Shown: piece by piece, positions 22,951-31,314 of the stretch
Position numbering within the stretch: the stretch's first letter is position 1
Layout: the number at the start of each line of letters is the position of its first letter
Assembly (NCBI RefSeq): GCF_040901545.1
Contig: NZ_JBBDYL010000025.1
Span: 1-37,757 of the forward strand
From: Sulfuricaulis sp040901545
Lineage (GTDB): Bacteria; Pseudomonadota; Gammaproteobacteria; Acidiferrobacterales; Sulfurifustaceae
Reading direction: 5' to 3'
Length of the DNA stretch: 37,757 bases
Notes under the pieces: generated by a model
The model's database searches: none
What the model saw: only the letters and a program-made list of their open reading frames with translations
Told to the model about the DNA's origin: nothing
Program-made: the position numbers and the translations under genes

Positions 22951-24042
22951 ATGGGTTTCAAATGCGGCATTGTCGGTCTGCCGAACGTGGGCAAGTCCAC
23001 GCTCTTCAACGCGCTCACCAAGGCGGGTATCGCCGCGGAAAATTATCCTTTTTGCACCATCGACCCGAACATCGGTATCGTCGAGGTGCCGGACCCGCGC
23101 CTGCAAAAGCTGGCGGAGATCGCCAAACCGGAAAAAATTATCCCCACCACCATCGAATTCGTTGACATTGCGGGCCTCGTGGCGGGCGCCTCGAAAGGTG
23201 AAGGGCTGGGTAACAAATTTCTCGCCTACATCCGCGAGGTGGATGCGATCGCCCATGTGGTTCGCTGTTTCGAAGACGAGAACATTGTGCACGTTTCAGG
23301 CCGGATCGATCCGCTCGCGGATGTTGAGATTATCAACACAGAACTTGCGCTCGCCGATCTCGAGACAGTCGAGAAAGGCATGCAGCGTGCGGACAAGGGC
23401 GCCAAAAGCGGCAGCAAGGATGACATCAAACTGCGCGAACTGCTGGTACGCGTGTGTGCGCATCTCGACAAGGGCAAGCCGGTGCGCAGCCTCGGCTTGA
23501 GCGAGGAGGCGCACAAACTATTGAGGCCGCTGTGTCTCCTGACTGACAAGCCGCTCATGTACATCGCCAATGTGAATGAGAAAGGCTTTACCCAAAATCC
23601 GTACCTTGAGCAGCTGGATAAGCCTGCGCGCTCGGAAAATTCTGTCATGGTGCCAATCTGTGCCAGAATCGAAGCGGAATTGGCCGATATGAATGCCGAG
23701 GAAAAGCAAGTGTTTCTCGCCGACATGGGGCTTACCGAGCCGGGACTGAACCGCGTCATCCGCGCCGGCTATACCTTGCTGGGCCTGCATACATTTTTCA
23801 CCGCCGGCCCCAAGGAAGTGCGCGCCTGGACGGTGCGCCAGGGAGCGCACGCGCCCCAGGCGGCGGGCGTGATCCATACGGATTTTGAGCGCGGCTTTAT
23901 CCGCGCCGAAACCATTTCCTATGAGGATTATGTCCGATATCACGGCGAACACGGCGCGCGTGAGGCCGGCAAACTGCGTCTTGAAGGCAAGGACTACGTG
24001 CTACACGACGGCGATGTGATGCACTTCCGCTTTAACGTGTAG
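22951..24042 (+). CDS. ychF: Ribosome-associated ATPase YchF/OLA1
   Basis: 363 residues from the ATG at 22951 (GAGG about 9 bases upstream). An open frame extends upstream through repeat DNA and is not coding. P-loop GLPNVGKSTLFNALT, switch region IDPNIGIVEVPD, and DIAGLVAGASKGEGLGN are present. The base-specificity motif is NVNE rather than NKxD, the known change that makes YchF prefer ATP. The C-terminal TGS domain is complete (FTAGPKEVRAWTVRQGAHAP to DVMHFRFNV). The position after pth is conserved. Confidence 0.97.
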   Translation: MGFKCGIVGLPNVGKSTLFNALTKAGIAAENYPFCTIDPNIGIVEVPDPRLQKLAEIAKPEKIIPTTIEFVDIAGLVAGASKGEGLGNKFLAYIREVDAIAHVVRCFEDENIVHVSGRIDPLADVEIINTELALADLETVEKGMQRADKGAKSGSKDDIKLRELLVRVCAHLDKGKPVRSLGLSEEAHKLLRPLCLLTDKPLMYIANVNEKGFTQNPYLEQLDKPARSENSVMVPICARIEAELADMNAEEKQVFLADMGLTEPGLNRVIRAGYTLLGLHTFFTAGPKEVRAWTVRQGAHAPQAAGVIHTDFERGFIRAETISYEDYVRYHGEHGAREAGKLRLEGKDYVLHDGDVMHFRFNV

Positions 24043-24439
24043 CGTTCTCACCCATGCTAAACTGTCGTCAGCATTTTCCCTTGTCAGGCCAAGCGGATAT
24101 CGGTATCGTTTGCGGCCCCAATCAAAGCCAACCGCGCGCGAAGCGCGCCACGGCTCGCTTCCCTCTCCCCCCGGGGGGAGAGGGAATGAGGGTGAGGGGG
24201 CGTGAAGGGTAAGTGCGGCAACAAATTTGGCAAGGTTCCCCTCTCCCCTTGCCCGATCGAAATGGGAATGTTTACCGACTTCCCCTCTCCCTCCGGGAGA
24301 GGGCAAAGGGTGAGGGGGATCTGCCCCTCATCCCCATCCCTTCTCCCTCAAGGGGAGAAGGGGGCGAGCCGAGGCGCGCTATGCGCGCTTTCTTTCACTC
24401 GGGGAGAGGGGGAATTGGTAAAAGTCTTCAATTCAATCC
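24043..24439. repeat. Repeat-filled gap between ychF and tRNA-Met
   Basis: No gene is supported. Bases 24135-24185 hold a hairpin-rich block that resembles the complement of part of the 140-bp repeat. Bases 24278-24418 are the second copy of the 140-bp direct repeat found before ychF, at roughly 95 percent identity by eye. Confidence 0.8.
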
Positions 24440-24516
24440 GGCTAAGTAGCTCAGATGGTTAGAGCGCGGCACTCATAATGCTGAGGTCGGCGGTTCGACT
24501 CCGCCCTTAGCCACCA
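24440..24516 (+). tRNA. tRNA with CAT anticodon, probably elongator Met
   Basis: 77 nucleotides including CCA. Acceptor ggctaag/cttagcc, D-arm gctcagatggttagagc, anticodon arm cggca-ctCATaa-tgctg, T-arm ggcgg-ttcgact-ccgcc. A T-rich run follows directly. Positions 4 and 5 are T and A as in elongator tRNA-Met; the lysidine-type tRNA-Ile usually has C-G pairs there. It marks the left edge of the accessory segment. Confidence 0.9.
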
Positions 24517-24715
24517 TTTTTTCAAACACTTTTCTCATCGGTTATCGCCTCCGTATCGCGTATCCGGTCCAACGCACCCACCATTACCTCAGCGTCCCAA
24601 GTCGGCGCCGAGGATTCTGCTGCGCCAATCGCCGGCAGTGGAGTAGCCCACCAGTTTGGTTGTATGTTGCAACTATGCTCGGCTAGACTGGCCAAACAGC
24701 GAAGAGGAAACCACT

Positions 24716-24964
24716 ATGGCTACTCTGCACGTGCGCAATGTCCCCAGCAAGCTCTACAAGCGCATCCAGAAGCTTGCCCAGGAAGAAAACTGCTCGCTCA
24801 CTGCGGAAGTGATCCGGCTCCTCGGTCAAGGACTTCAGGTGCAGAAGACGCGCAGGGGTGCTGCGGCCGTCATCGAGCGCATCCGGGATCGGGCACGGAA
24901 GGCTCATCTGCCCCCCAATTGGGTGAACTCAGCCGATCTAATCCGTGAGGACCGGTCCCGGTGA
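24716..24964 (+). CDS. Antitoxin of the FitA/VapB ribbon-helix-helix type
   Basis: 82 residues from the ATG at 24716, with GAGGAAA about 6 bases upstream. The start MATLHVRNVPSKLYKRIQKL followed by AQEENCSLTAEVIRLL is the typical strand-helix-helix DNA-binding fold of these antitoxins. The C-terminal part would wrap the cognate PIN toxin. The stop overlaps the GTG start of the toxin remnant (GTGA). The toxin is deleted internally, so this is an orphan antitoxin. It is probably autoregulated at the upstream region (24640-24710), where no clear operator is obvious. Confidence 0.85.
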   Translation: MATLHVRNVPSKLYKRIQKLAQEENCSLTAEVIRLLGQGLQVQKTRRGAAAVIERIRDRARKAHLPPNWVNSADLIREDRSR

Positions 24965-25142
24965 ATCCGGCACCGCTTCGGGAGATACTGGACGCCAGCG
25001 TGGCGGTCAAAATATTCGTGCCGGAAGTAGTTCTCCGCTTCGGTTTCCTTTGATCACTACTGACGAGAGGCTGGCAAAACAGGTTGCAAAAGGTCCGTAT
25101 GACGTGCAGTGGTTAGGGAACATGGAATTGGCAGCGAAATAA
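24961..25142 (+). pseudogene. PIN toxin (VapC/FitB type), internally deleted
   Basis: From the GTG at 24961 the frame reads the PIN start ILDASVAVKIFVPE, with the first catalytic Asp, and then stops at 25051. The end of a PIN domain (LITTDERLAKQVAKGPYDVQ) lies immediately after in another frame (25050-25142). Roughly 80 central residues of a normal toxin of about 135 are missing and the two ends are out of frame. It cannot be an active RNase. Bases 25143-25292 hold nothing recognised. Confidence 0.85.
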
Positions 25143-25292
25143 GAAACAGATGGGCAAAAGCACTATCCGATAAGAGGAAGTTGTCGGGCAGACAGTATTA
25201 AGATTTGGCATGAAACTTGTGAAAACGTAAGGCCCCAAAAGAATAGTGAAAGGCTCACAAGAAATGAATTTTTACAGCGATTGATCACGGCC

Positions 25293-25653
25293 ATGCCCCG
25301 AATCTTCTACAACATTGAAAAAGAACTCCTTCCAGCACTTCAGGAGACTATCAAGTTATCAGACCGTGCTGATTTCTGTGTAGGCTACTTCAACCTGCGT
25401 GGCTGGCGTCAGATTGATTCCTTTATCAAAGGCTGGTCAGGGGAGGATGGAAATTGCTGCCGGCTTCTTGTGGGCATGCAACGAGCCGTCGAGCAAGACC
25501 TTCGTCAATGGCTCGGTTTGGCGTCGCGGGATGAAGGTATCGAAACCCAGTCTGCGCTCAAGTTCAAGAAGCAGCTCGCCGCTGAGTTTCGTCAGCAACT
25601 GACGTCGGGCGCGCCTACCGACGTAGACGAGGCAGGCCTGCGCCGACTGGCCA
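25293..25653 (+). pseudogene. N-terminal fragment of a PLD-domain helicase
   Basis: From the ATG at 25293, about 120 residues (MPRIFYNIEKELLPALQET, ADFCVGYFNLRGWRQIDSFI, CCRLLVGMQ, then TDVDEAGLRRLA) match the start of large SNF2-type helicases that begin with a phospholipase-D-like domain and occur in defence islands. Likeness ends near 25653. The frame stays open to 26024 through unrelated sequence, so the annotated end marks the loss of homology. The full gene would be around 1000 residues. The call rests on remembered family sequence and should be checked by search. Confidence 0.7.
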
Positions 25654-26147
25654 CGCCCGCCGGTCCGGGTGGCGGTTTTTCCGAGCTATCCGTTGCGCTG
25701 CCAGACGATTTTGCGGCTGGCTTTGTGTTAGGATTTCCCATAAGAGCGGGGGATTCCAGGAGGAGCCTTGGTTCTGCAACCGGAAGAATATTTTGGGGGT
25801 TGCAAACAGGTTCTTACCAGCAGGTCCACCGCAGTGCGGTGTGCCTGCAAGTTGCAATGCAAGACCTGACCCCGTGTTCTGTGGACCCCGTGTTCTGCTT
25901 GCTGGTGCGGCCGATCTCGCCCACGGCGCTCGCCATCCGCGTCATCCGCGCCAACATCGTCGCCGAGTGGCTGTTCGAACTGCTTCCCAGCCGCGGCCGC
26001 GCGACGAAGAAACGAGATGACTGACACCTGGTGATGAACACGTTGGTTGGAACGGCGGGTACAAAATTAAGGATAAGGCTACTCGGCGGTTTGTCGTTAG
26101 GCTCAAACACCGCGCGGTGAGTGTGCCGTCTGCCTCGGGCCACTTAT
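25654..26147. other. Junction sequence with element remnants
   Basis: No complete gene. It contains a word at 25856-25875 (inverse of acggggtcaggtcttgcatt) that recurs in opposite orientation at 37697-37716, a short tandem (gaccccgtgttctg twice near 25868-25898), and the left copy of the 115-bp direct repeat (25901-26015). This looks like the scar of one or more insertions that truncated the helicase gene. Confidence 0.55.
25901..26015 (+). repeat. 115-bp direct repeat, left copy
   Basis: It differs from 27961-28075 at four positions. In the shared reading frame (LVRPISPTALAIRVIRANIV then AEWLFELLPSRGRATKKR) all differences are synonymous. The two copies bracket the Fic-like gene. Confidence 0.85.
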
Positions 26148-26253
26148 TTGGCGCGTAAATTGACAAATCGCGCCAATAAAACTAATATTTTGGCGTGTTA
26201 TTTATAATTTAGACATAAATTAAGACTATTTTTAAATATAAATTGCGCCAAAA
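26148..26253 (+). promoter_or_regulatory. Promoter and operator half-sites of the Fic-like gene
   Basis: A strong promoter is visible: TTGACA at 26160-26165, 17-base spacer, TAATAT at 26183-26188. Four TTGGCG-type half-sites surround it: TTGGCGCG (26148-26155) inverted against CGCGCCAA (26169-26176), and TTTTGGCG (26188-26195) against TGCGCCAAAA (26244-26253). The -35 sits between the first two. The downstream protein has an N-terminal winged-helix-like region, so autorepression is likely. Confidence 0.7.
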
Positions 26254-26266
26254 GAAATACTAAATC

Positions 26267-27658
26267 ATGCCAAAAAGACTGCGTGAAGACTTGGACGCCC
26301 GCATAGAGGCAGAGATTGCCCGCCATCGGGAGGGTGTTGGCATCGTCGATCTGTCCAAGACCTTGGCCAAGATCGTTAGTCGCCGCACACTGCAACGTCG
26401 CCTGAATAAGCTGATCAAAAAACGCCACATCTCAGCAAAGGGAGAAGGCAGGGCCCGCGTGTACCGGGCGCTCGGAAGCATTGATATCTATGCCACCGGC
26501 GCCGGAGCTGCAAAGGAAATTGAGGCCTATGTACCGATCTCAGCCGAAAGCCAGGATGTTATTAACTACGTGCGGCAGTCTATCCAGCAGCGACAGCCCG
26601 TCGGTTACGACCGCGTTTTCCTGGAATCATATCAGCCGAACGAGACCCATTACCTGTCATCGGCGATCCGCGATCACCTGCACCGGATCGGTCGCTCGCC
26701 CGATGGCCCACGGCCGGCCGGTACTTATGCCCGCGACATCCTGAATCGCCTGCTGATCGATTTATCGTGGGCGTCTAGTCGGCTGGAGGGAAACACCTAC
26801 ACCCGCCTCGACACCCAGAACCTGATCGAGCACGGCCAGGCGGCCGAGGGCAAGGATCGGCGTGAAGCGCAGATGATCCTGAACCACAAGGATGCCATCG
26901 AGTTACTGGTAGAGCAGGTCGAAGAGATTGGTTTCAATTCCTTCACTTTTCTTAATCTGCACGCCCTGTTGTCAGCAAACTTGTTGGCCGATCCAGGCGA
27001 GAGTGGGCGTCTGCGCAATCGCATCGTTGAGGTCAGTGGAACGGTGTTTCATCCGCTCGGCATCCCGCAACAGATCGAACAGTACTTTCATCTGATTCTG
27101 GAAAAAGCCGACGCGATCAAGGACCCATTCGAGCAGGCATTTTTCATCATGGTACATATCCCCTATCTGCAACCTTTTTTGGACGTGAACAAGCGGGTAT
27201 CGCGGCTTGGTGCCAACATATCACTCATCCGACACAATCTCTGTCCGCTGTCATTCATCGATGTCCCCGAAAAGGCTTATGTAGAAGGTACGCTCGGCGT
27301 CTATGAGCTGAAGCAGGTATCCCTATTGCGCGACGTATTTGTGTGGGCCTACGAGCGCTCGTCACAACGCTATCTCGCCATCCGGGAAACCGTTGCCGAA
27401 CCCAATCCCGTGCGCCTGCGCTATCGCGAAGCCCTGATCAGCATCATCGGCGAGATTGTTCGCGGGCAGCAACGCCCGAGTGCAGCCGCTGTGCGCGAAG
27501 TGGCGCAATCGCTGGTGCCGAATAAAGACCTGGATCACGTGGTTGACTTGGCTATCGAAGACCTCGCACATCTTCACGAAGGCAACGTCAGTCGTTACCG
27601 GTTGCGACTCTCCGAATATTGCGCATGGCAAGCAATGCAAAAAAACATAACGGCGTGA
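26267..27658 (+). CDS. Fic/DOC-fold protein with HTH and variant active site
   Basis: A 463-residue protein. Residues 1-70 look like a winged-helix DNA-binding region (ISRRTLQRRLNKLIKK-like SRRTLQRRLNKLIKKRHISA). The Fic inhibitory motif SSRLEGN is at 170-176. The Fic core at 302-313 reads QPFLDVNKRVSR where HPFx(D/E)GNGRxxR is expected: the catalytic His is Gln and two glycines are Val and Lys, while Asp, Asn and both Arg remain. From memory, a QxFxDVNKRxSR subfamily exists, so this is probably a family feature, not decay. AMP transfer by the usual mechanism is unlikely. It may act as a regulator of the island. It sits between two 115-bp direct repeats. Confidence 0.85.
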   Translation: MPKRLREDLDARIEAEIARHREGVGIVDLSKTLAKIVSRRTLQRRLNKLIKKRHISAKGEGRARVYRALGSIDIYATGAGAAKEIEAYVPISAESQDVINYVRQSIQQRQPVGYDRVFLESYQPNETHYLSSAIRDHLHRIGRSPDGPRPAGTYARDILNRLLIDLSWASSRLEGNTYTRLDTQNLIEHGQAAEGKDRREAQMILNHKDAIELLVEQVEEIGFNSFTFLNLHALLSANLLADPGESGRLRNRIVEVSGTVFHPLGIPQQIEQYFHLILEKADAIKDPFEQAFFIMVHIPYLQPFLDVNKRVSRLGANISLIRHNLCPLSFIDVPEKAYVEGTLGVYELKQVSLLRDVFVWAYERSSQRYLAIRETVAEPNPVRLRYREALISIIGEIVRGQQRPSAAAVREVAQSLVPNKDLDHVVDLAIEDLAHLHEGNVSRYRLRLSEYCAWQAMQKNITA

Positions 27659-28230
27659 AGCCCAGCAAGGCATTGAAATCCGGCCAGCGGCGGGTAGACG
27701 TAGCGCGTGACGGCATAGCCGCGCGCCGCGAGCTTGCAACGCATGCTCGGGCCGCGCGGCAACCCCACCGCCGCAAGCCTGTTTGGCATCATCAAAGCGC
27801 TTCAGGTGTCTGAACATATTCGGCTGGCGGTGAAGTCAATCAAACGCGCCGCATAAGGCTTGCTGATCCGGTTTATCGCCCCCGCCCGCCTAGGTCAGGT
27901 AAAAACGCGTGCGCGCGCGGTGGTGGTGTCGGTCTTCCTGCCGCGCCTGCGCGAAACCCGGCTGGTGCGGCCGATCTCGCCGACGGCGCTCGCCATCCGC
28001 GTCATCCGCGCCAACATCGTCGCCGAGTGGTTGTTCGAACTGCTGCCCAGCCGCGGCCGCGCGACGAAGAAACGCGAAGGTTGAATACAAGTCGCCCCCC
28101 GGCTTTTCAAGCACAGATTCCGCGCGCCTTATTCTCATCATGGTATAAGCCGAGACCCAGGTGTAGGATTCCCAAGAAATAAAAAAGGATTGAAGGAGGC
28201 TTTGGTACTACTTCTCCAAAAAACCTAATA
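27659..28230. other. Gap with gene debris and second 115-bp repeat
   Basis: No intact gene is supported. Bases 27659-27960 are GC-rich, with open frames on both strands but no recognised protein. Bases 27961-28075 are the right copy of the 115-bp repeat, ending in a stop at 28082-28084. Bases 28085-28230 hold the leader of the restriction gene, including GGAGG at 28195-28199, which is 31 bases before the annotated start. Confidence 0.55.
27961..28075 (+). repeat. 115-bp direct repeat, right copy
   Basis: Partner of 25901-26015. In the shared frame it encodes the same peptide and continues two further codons before the stop. The source gene is not recognised; the highly conserved peptide ending GRATKKR suggests the 3' end of a real protein, perhaps of a lost mobile element. 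Confidence 0.85.
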
Positions 28231-31200
28231 ATGGAAAATCCATTTTTCGAAAAACCCGTCCTCAATACTCCTTATGCATATCCTTTGCGCCATTGGGAAC
28301 TGGATGAAGAAGGTCAGCCAACTCAGCAGATTATTGAGAAGCGCCGCCGTGCTGATTTCATTACGCCGATTCCGAAACCGAAAAAGCGCAAAGGATCGGT
28401 TGAACAGGCGGCATTGCAATTCGACGAAGGTAAAGGACTCTCGACCGAAGAACAACGGTATGACCACACGGCCATCATTCAGACTGTGCGGGAGCAGGTG
28501 GATCGCTGGCGGCAATTGCCTTCAAACGACTGGCGTGTAACACCAGAAACAGCGCGGCTCCTTCAACATTGGCGACATCACGGATTCAATGATTTCCGTC
28601 CTTTCTTTTGTCAGATAGAAGCGGCCGAAACTGCTATCTGGCTAACAGAGGTTGCCCCTCAGGTGGGTAAGGCGGGAAAGGGCCTAATCGCTCACCTCGC
28701 AAACGCCAATAACGACGCGAATCCGGAGCTGATGCGCCTGGCGCTAAAACTTGCAACGGGCGCTGGCAAGACCACCGTCATGGCGATGCTCATCGCCTGG
28801 CAAACCATTAACGCGGTAAGGCGGCCACAGAGCAAGCGCTTCGCGCGCGGCTTTCTTGTCGTAACGCCGGGTCTCACTATTAAGGATAGGCTGAGAGTTC
28901 TGCAGCCCAACGACCCGGACAGCTACTACGGAAACCTTGAGCTGGTTCCTGGCGACATGTTGGAGGACTTAAACCGGGCAAAGATCGTCATAACCAACTT
29001 TCACGCCTTTAAACTTCGAGAGCGCATCGAGCTTTCAAAGGGTGGCCGTTCGCTGCTTCAAGGGCGAGGTGAAGAACTGAATACGTTGGAAACCGAAGGG
29101 CAGATGTTGCAGCGTGTGATGCCCGATCTTATGGGCCTGAAGAACATTCTCGTCCTCAACGACGAAGCTCACCACTGCTACCGCGAGAAACCGGGCGCCG
29201 AAGAGGATAAAGACCTAAAGGGCGACGAGAAAAAGGAAGCACAGAAGAATAACGAAGCAGCCCGCGTTTGGATTTCCGGCCTAGAAACCGTTAACCGTAA
29301 GCTCGGAATTTCGCGTGTCGTCGATCTCTCTGCCACACCGTTCTTCTTGCGTGGTTCTGGCTATGCCGAAGGCACGCTGTTCCCTTGGACCATGAGCGAT
29401 TTCTCGCTTATGGACGCAATTGAATCCGGCATCGTCAAACTGCCGCGCGTTCCTATCGCGGACAATATCCCGGGGAACGAGATGCCAATGTTCCGCAATC
29501 TGTGGGAACACATCGGCAAGAAGATGCCCAAGAAAGGTCGCGGAAAGGCGGACGTACTCGATCCGCTTGATCTCCCGCCGCAACTGCAGACGGCCCTCGA
29601 CGCGCTGTATGGACACTACGAGAAGACATTTGCGCTATGGGTGGAAAAGAAGGTGTCGGTGCCGCCGTGCTTCATCGTCGTCTGCAACAACACTTCCACC
29701 TCCAAGCTGGTCTACGACTACATATCTGGTTTCCAGCGGGAGAACGACGACGGCTCCAGTCAGTTGGTGTTCGGCCGCTTGCCGCTGTTTCAGAACCACG
29801 ACGAACACGGCAACCCGCTTGCTCGACCCAGAACGCTGCTGATCGACAGTGAGCAATTGGAATCCGGAGAAGCGTTGGACGACAAGTTCCGCGCTATGGC
29901 CGCCGATGAAATCGAGCGGTTCCGGCGCGAGATCGTTGAGCGCACGGGCGACTTGCGCCAGGCGGATAACCTCACCGACCAGGACCTGCTGCGCGAGGCA
30001 ATGAACACTGTTGGTAAGCCGAAGCGGCTCGGAGCCGATATTCGCTGCGTAGTTTCAGTTTCCATGCTGACCGAAGGTTGGGACGCCAACACCGTTACCC
30101 ACGTTCTCGGCGTGCGTGCATTCGGCACCCAGCTTCTTTGCGAACAGGTCATCGGCCGCGCTCTTCGTCGTCAGTCCTATCAGCTGAACGAAGAGAGCCT
30201 ATTCGATGTGGAATACGCCGATGTGCTCGGCATTCCGTTCGACTTTACCGCCAAGCCGGTGGTAGCGCCGCCGCAGCCACCGCGCGAAACCGTCCAAGTC
30301 AAGGCTATGCGTCCCGACCGCGACACGCTCGAAATTCGCTTTCCGCGCGTGGAGGGATATCGTGCCGAGTTACCGGAGGAGCGACTGACAGCGAAGTTCA
30401 ACGAAGACTCCGTGATTGAACTCACGCCCGATCTTGTCGGTGCCACCGAGACGCGGAACTCCGGAATCATCGGTGAAGCAGTGGACCTCAACCTCGTTCA
30501 TACTGGGGATGTGCGACCGTCACAGGTCATATACGAGCTGACCTCGCATCTGCTGATGACGCGCTGGCGCGACACCAACAGAGAACCACAACTGCACCTA
30601 TTCGGGCAGCTCAAGCGCATCGTCAAGCAGTGGCTCGATCAGAAATGTCTGGTCTGCAAAGGCGGCACATATCCAGCGCAGCTTAAGTACAAGACGCTGG
30701 CGGACATGGCCTGTGAGCGGATCATGGCAGGCATCACGCGCGAGTTGATTGGTAAACGACCGATCAAGGCCGTGCTCGATTCCTATAACCCCGTCGGATC
30801 TACCGCACATGTCCGCTTCAACACCTCTAGAACCGATCGCTGGGAAACAGACTCGCGTCGTTGCCAAATCAACTGGGTAGTGCTCGATAGCGACTGGGAA
30901 GCGGAATTCTGTCGCGTCGCCGAATCGCATCCACGCGTACGCGCGTACGTAAAGAACCACAATCTCGGGCTGGAAGTGCCTTACCGCTACGGTTCGGAAA
31001 TGCGCACGTACCTGCCTGATTTTATCGTGCTCGTAGATGACGGCCACGGCGACAACGACCTTTTGCATCTAGTTGTAGAGATCAAAGGTTTTCGTCGCGA
31101 AGATGCGAAAGAAAAGAAATCCACGATGGAAACCTACTGGGTGCCCGGTGTGAACAATCTCGACACCTATGGTCGCTGGGCGTTTGCCGAATTCACCGAG

Positions 31201-31314
31201 ATCTACCAGATCGAGTCAGACTTCAAAGCCAAGATAAAAGCGGAGTTCGACAAAATGATCGATACTGCATCGGCTGAAGCCCTGACTGGAACAATGAGCG
31301 CTAATCATGGCTAA
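28231..31314 (+). CDS. Restriction endonuclease Res-like subunit (BPTD_3080 type)
   Basis: A 1027-residue helicase-nuclease. The N-terminus (LNTPYAYPLRHWELDEEGQP, RRRADFITPIPKPKKRK) matches what I recall of the BPTD_3080 restriction family. Helicase motifs: Walker A ATGAGKTTVMAM (about 175-186), DEAH box NDEAHHCYR (about 310), SATPF (about 366), and motif VI QVIGRALRR (about 640). The C-terminal PD-(D/E)xK nuclease shows PDFIVL (about 928) and VVEIKGF (about 949). It should translocate on and cut unmodified DNA with the following methyltransferase. The stop overlaps the methyltransferase start by 8 bases. A stop codon two codons upstream rules out an earlier start. The GGAGG is 31 bases upstream, so initiation is unusual. 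Confidence 0.9.
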   Translation: MENPFFEKPVLNTPYAYPLRHWELDEEGQPTQQIIEKRRRADFITPIPKPKKRKGSVEQAALQFDEGKGLSTEEQRYDHTAIIQTVREQVDRWRQLPSNDWRVTPETARLLQHWRHHGFNDFRPFFCQIEAAETAIWLTEVAPQVGKAGKGLIAHLANANNDANPELMRLALKLATGAGKTTVMAMLIAWQTINAVRRPQSKRFARGFLVVTPGLTIKDRLRVLQPNDPDSYYGNLELVPGDMLEDLNRAKIVITNFHAFKLRERIELSKGGRSLLQGRGEELNTLETEGQMLQRVMPDLMGLKNILVLNDEAHHCYREKPGAEEDKDLKGDEKKEAQKNNEAARVWISGLETVNRKLGISRVVDLSATPFFLRGSGYAEGTLFPWTMSDFSLMDAIESGIVKLPRVPIADNIPGNEMPMFRNLWEHIGKKMPKKGRGKADVLDPLDLPPQLQTALDALYGHYEKTFALWVEKKVSVPPCFIVVCNNTSTSKLVYDYISGFQRENDDGSSQLVFGRLPLFQNHDEHGNPLARPRTLLIDSEQLESGEALDDKFRAMAADEIERFRREIVERTGDLRQADNLTDQDLLREAMNTVGKPKRLGADIRCVVSVSMLTEGWDANTVTHVLGVRAFGTQLLCEQVIGRALRRQSYQLNEESLFDVEYADVLGIPFDFTAKPVVAPPQPPRETVQVKAMRPDRDTLEIRFPRVEGYRAELPEERLTAKFNEDSVIELTPDLVGATETRNSGIIGEAVDLNLVHTGDVRPSQVIYELTSHLLMTRWRDTNREPQLHLFGQLKRIVKQWLDQKCLVCKGGTYPAQLKYKTLADMACERIMAGITRELIGKRPIKAVLDSYNPVGSTAHVRFNTSRTDRWETDSRRCQINWVVLDSDWEAEFCRVAESHPRVRAYVKNHNLGLEVPYRYGSEMRTYLPDFIVLVDDGHGDNDLLHLVVEIKGFRREDAKEKKSTMETYWVPGVNNLDTYGRWAFAEFTEIYQIESDFKAKIKAEFDKMIDTASAEALTGTMSANHG

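Noticed and set aside
22700..24420. CRISPR array in the ccctctccc repeats
   Set aside because: Copies are irregularly spaced, self-palindromic, in both orientations and without uniform spacers; no cas gene is present.
24440..24516. tRNA-Ile with lysidine-modified CAT anticodon
   Set aside because: Acceptor positions 4-5 are T-A and A-T as in elongator Met, not the C-G pairs of tRNA-Ile2; not excluded without a covariance model.
26267..27658. Active AMP-transferring Fic toxin
   Set aside because: The catalytic His and the glycines of the anion-binding loop are replaced.
27595..27817. Small minus-strand proteins before the Res gene
   Set aside because: They have no recognised family or ribosome binding site and overlap the end of the Fic-like gene; treated as debris.
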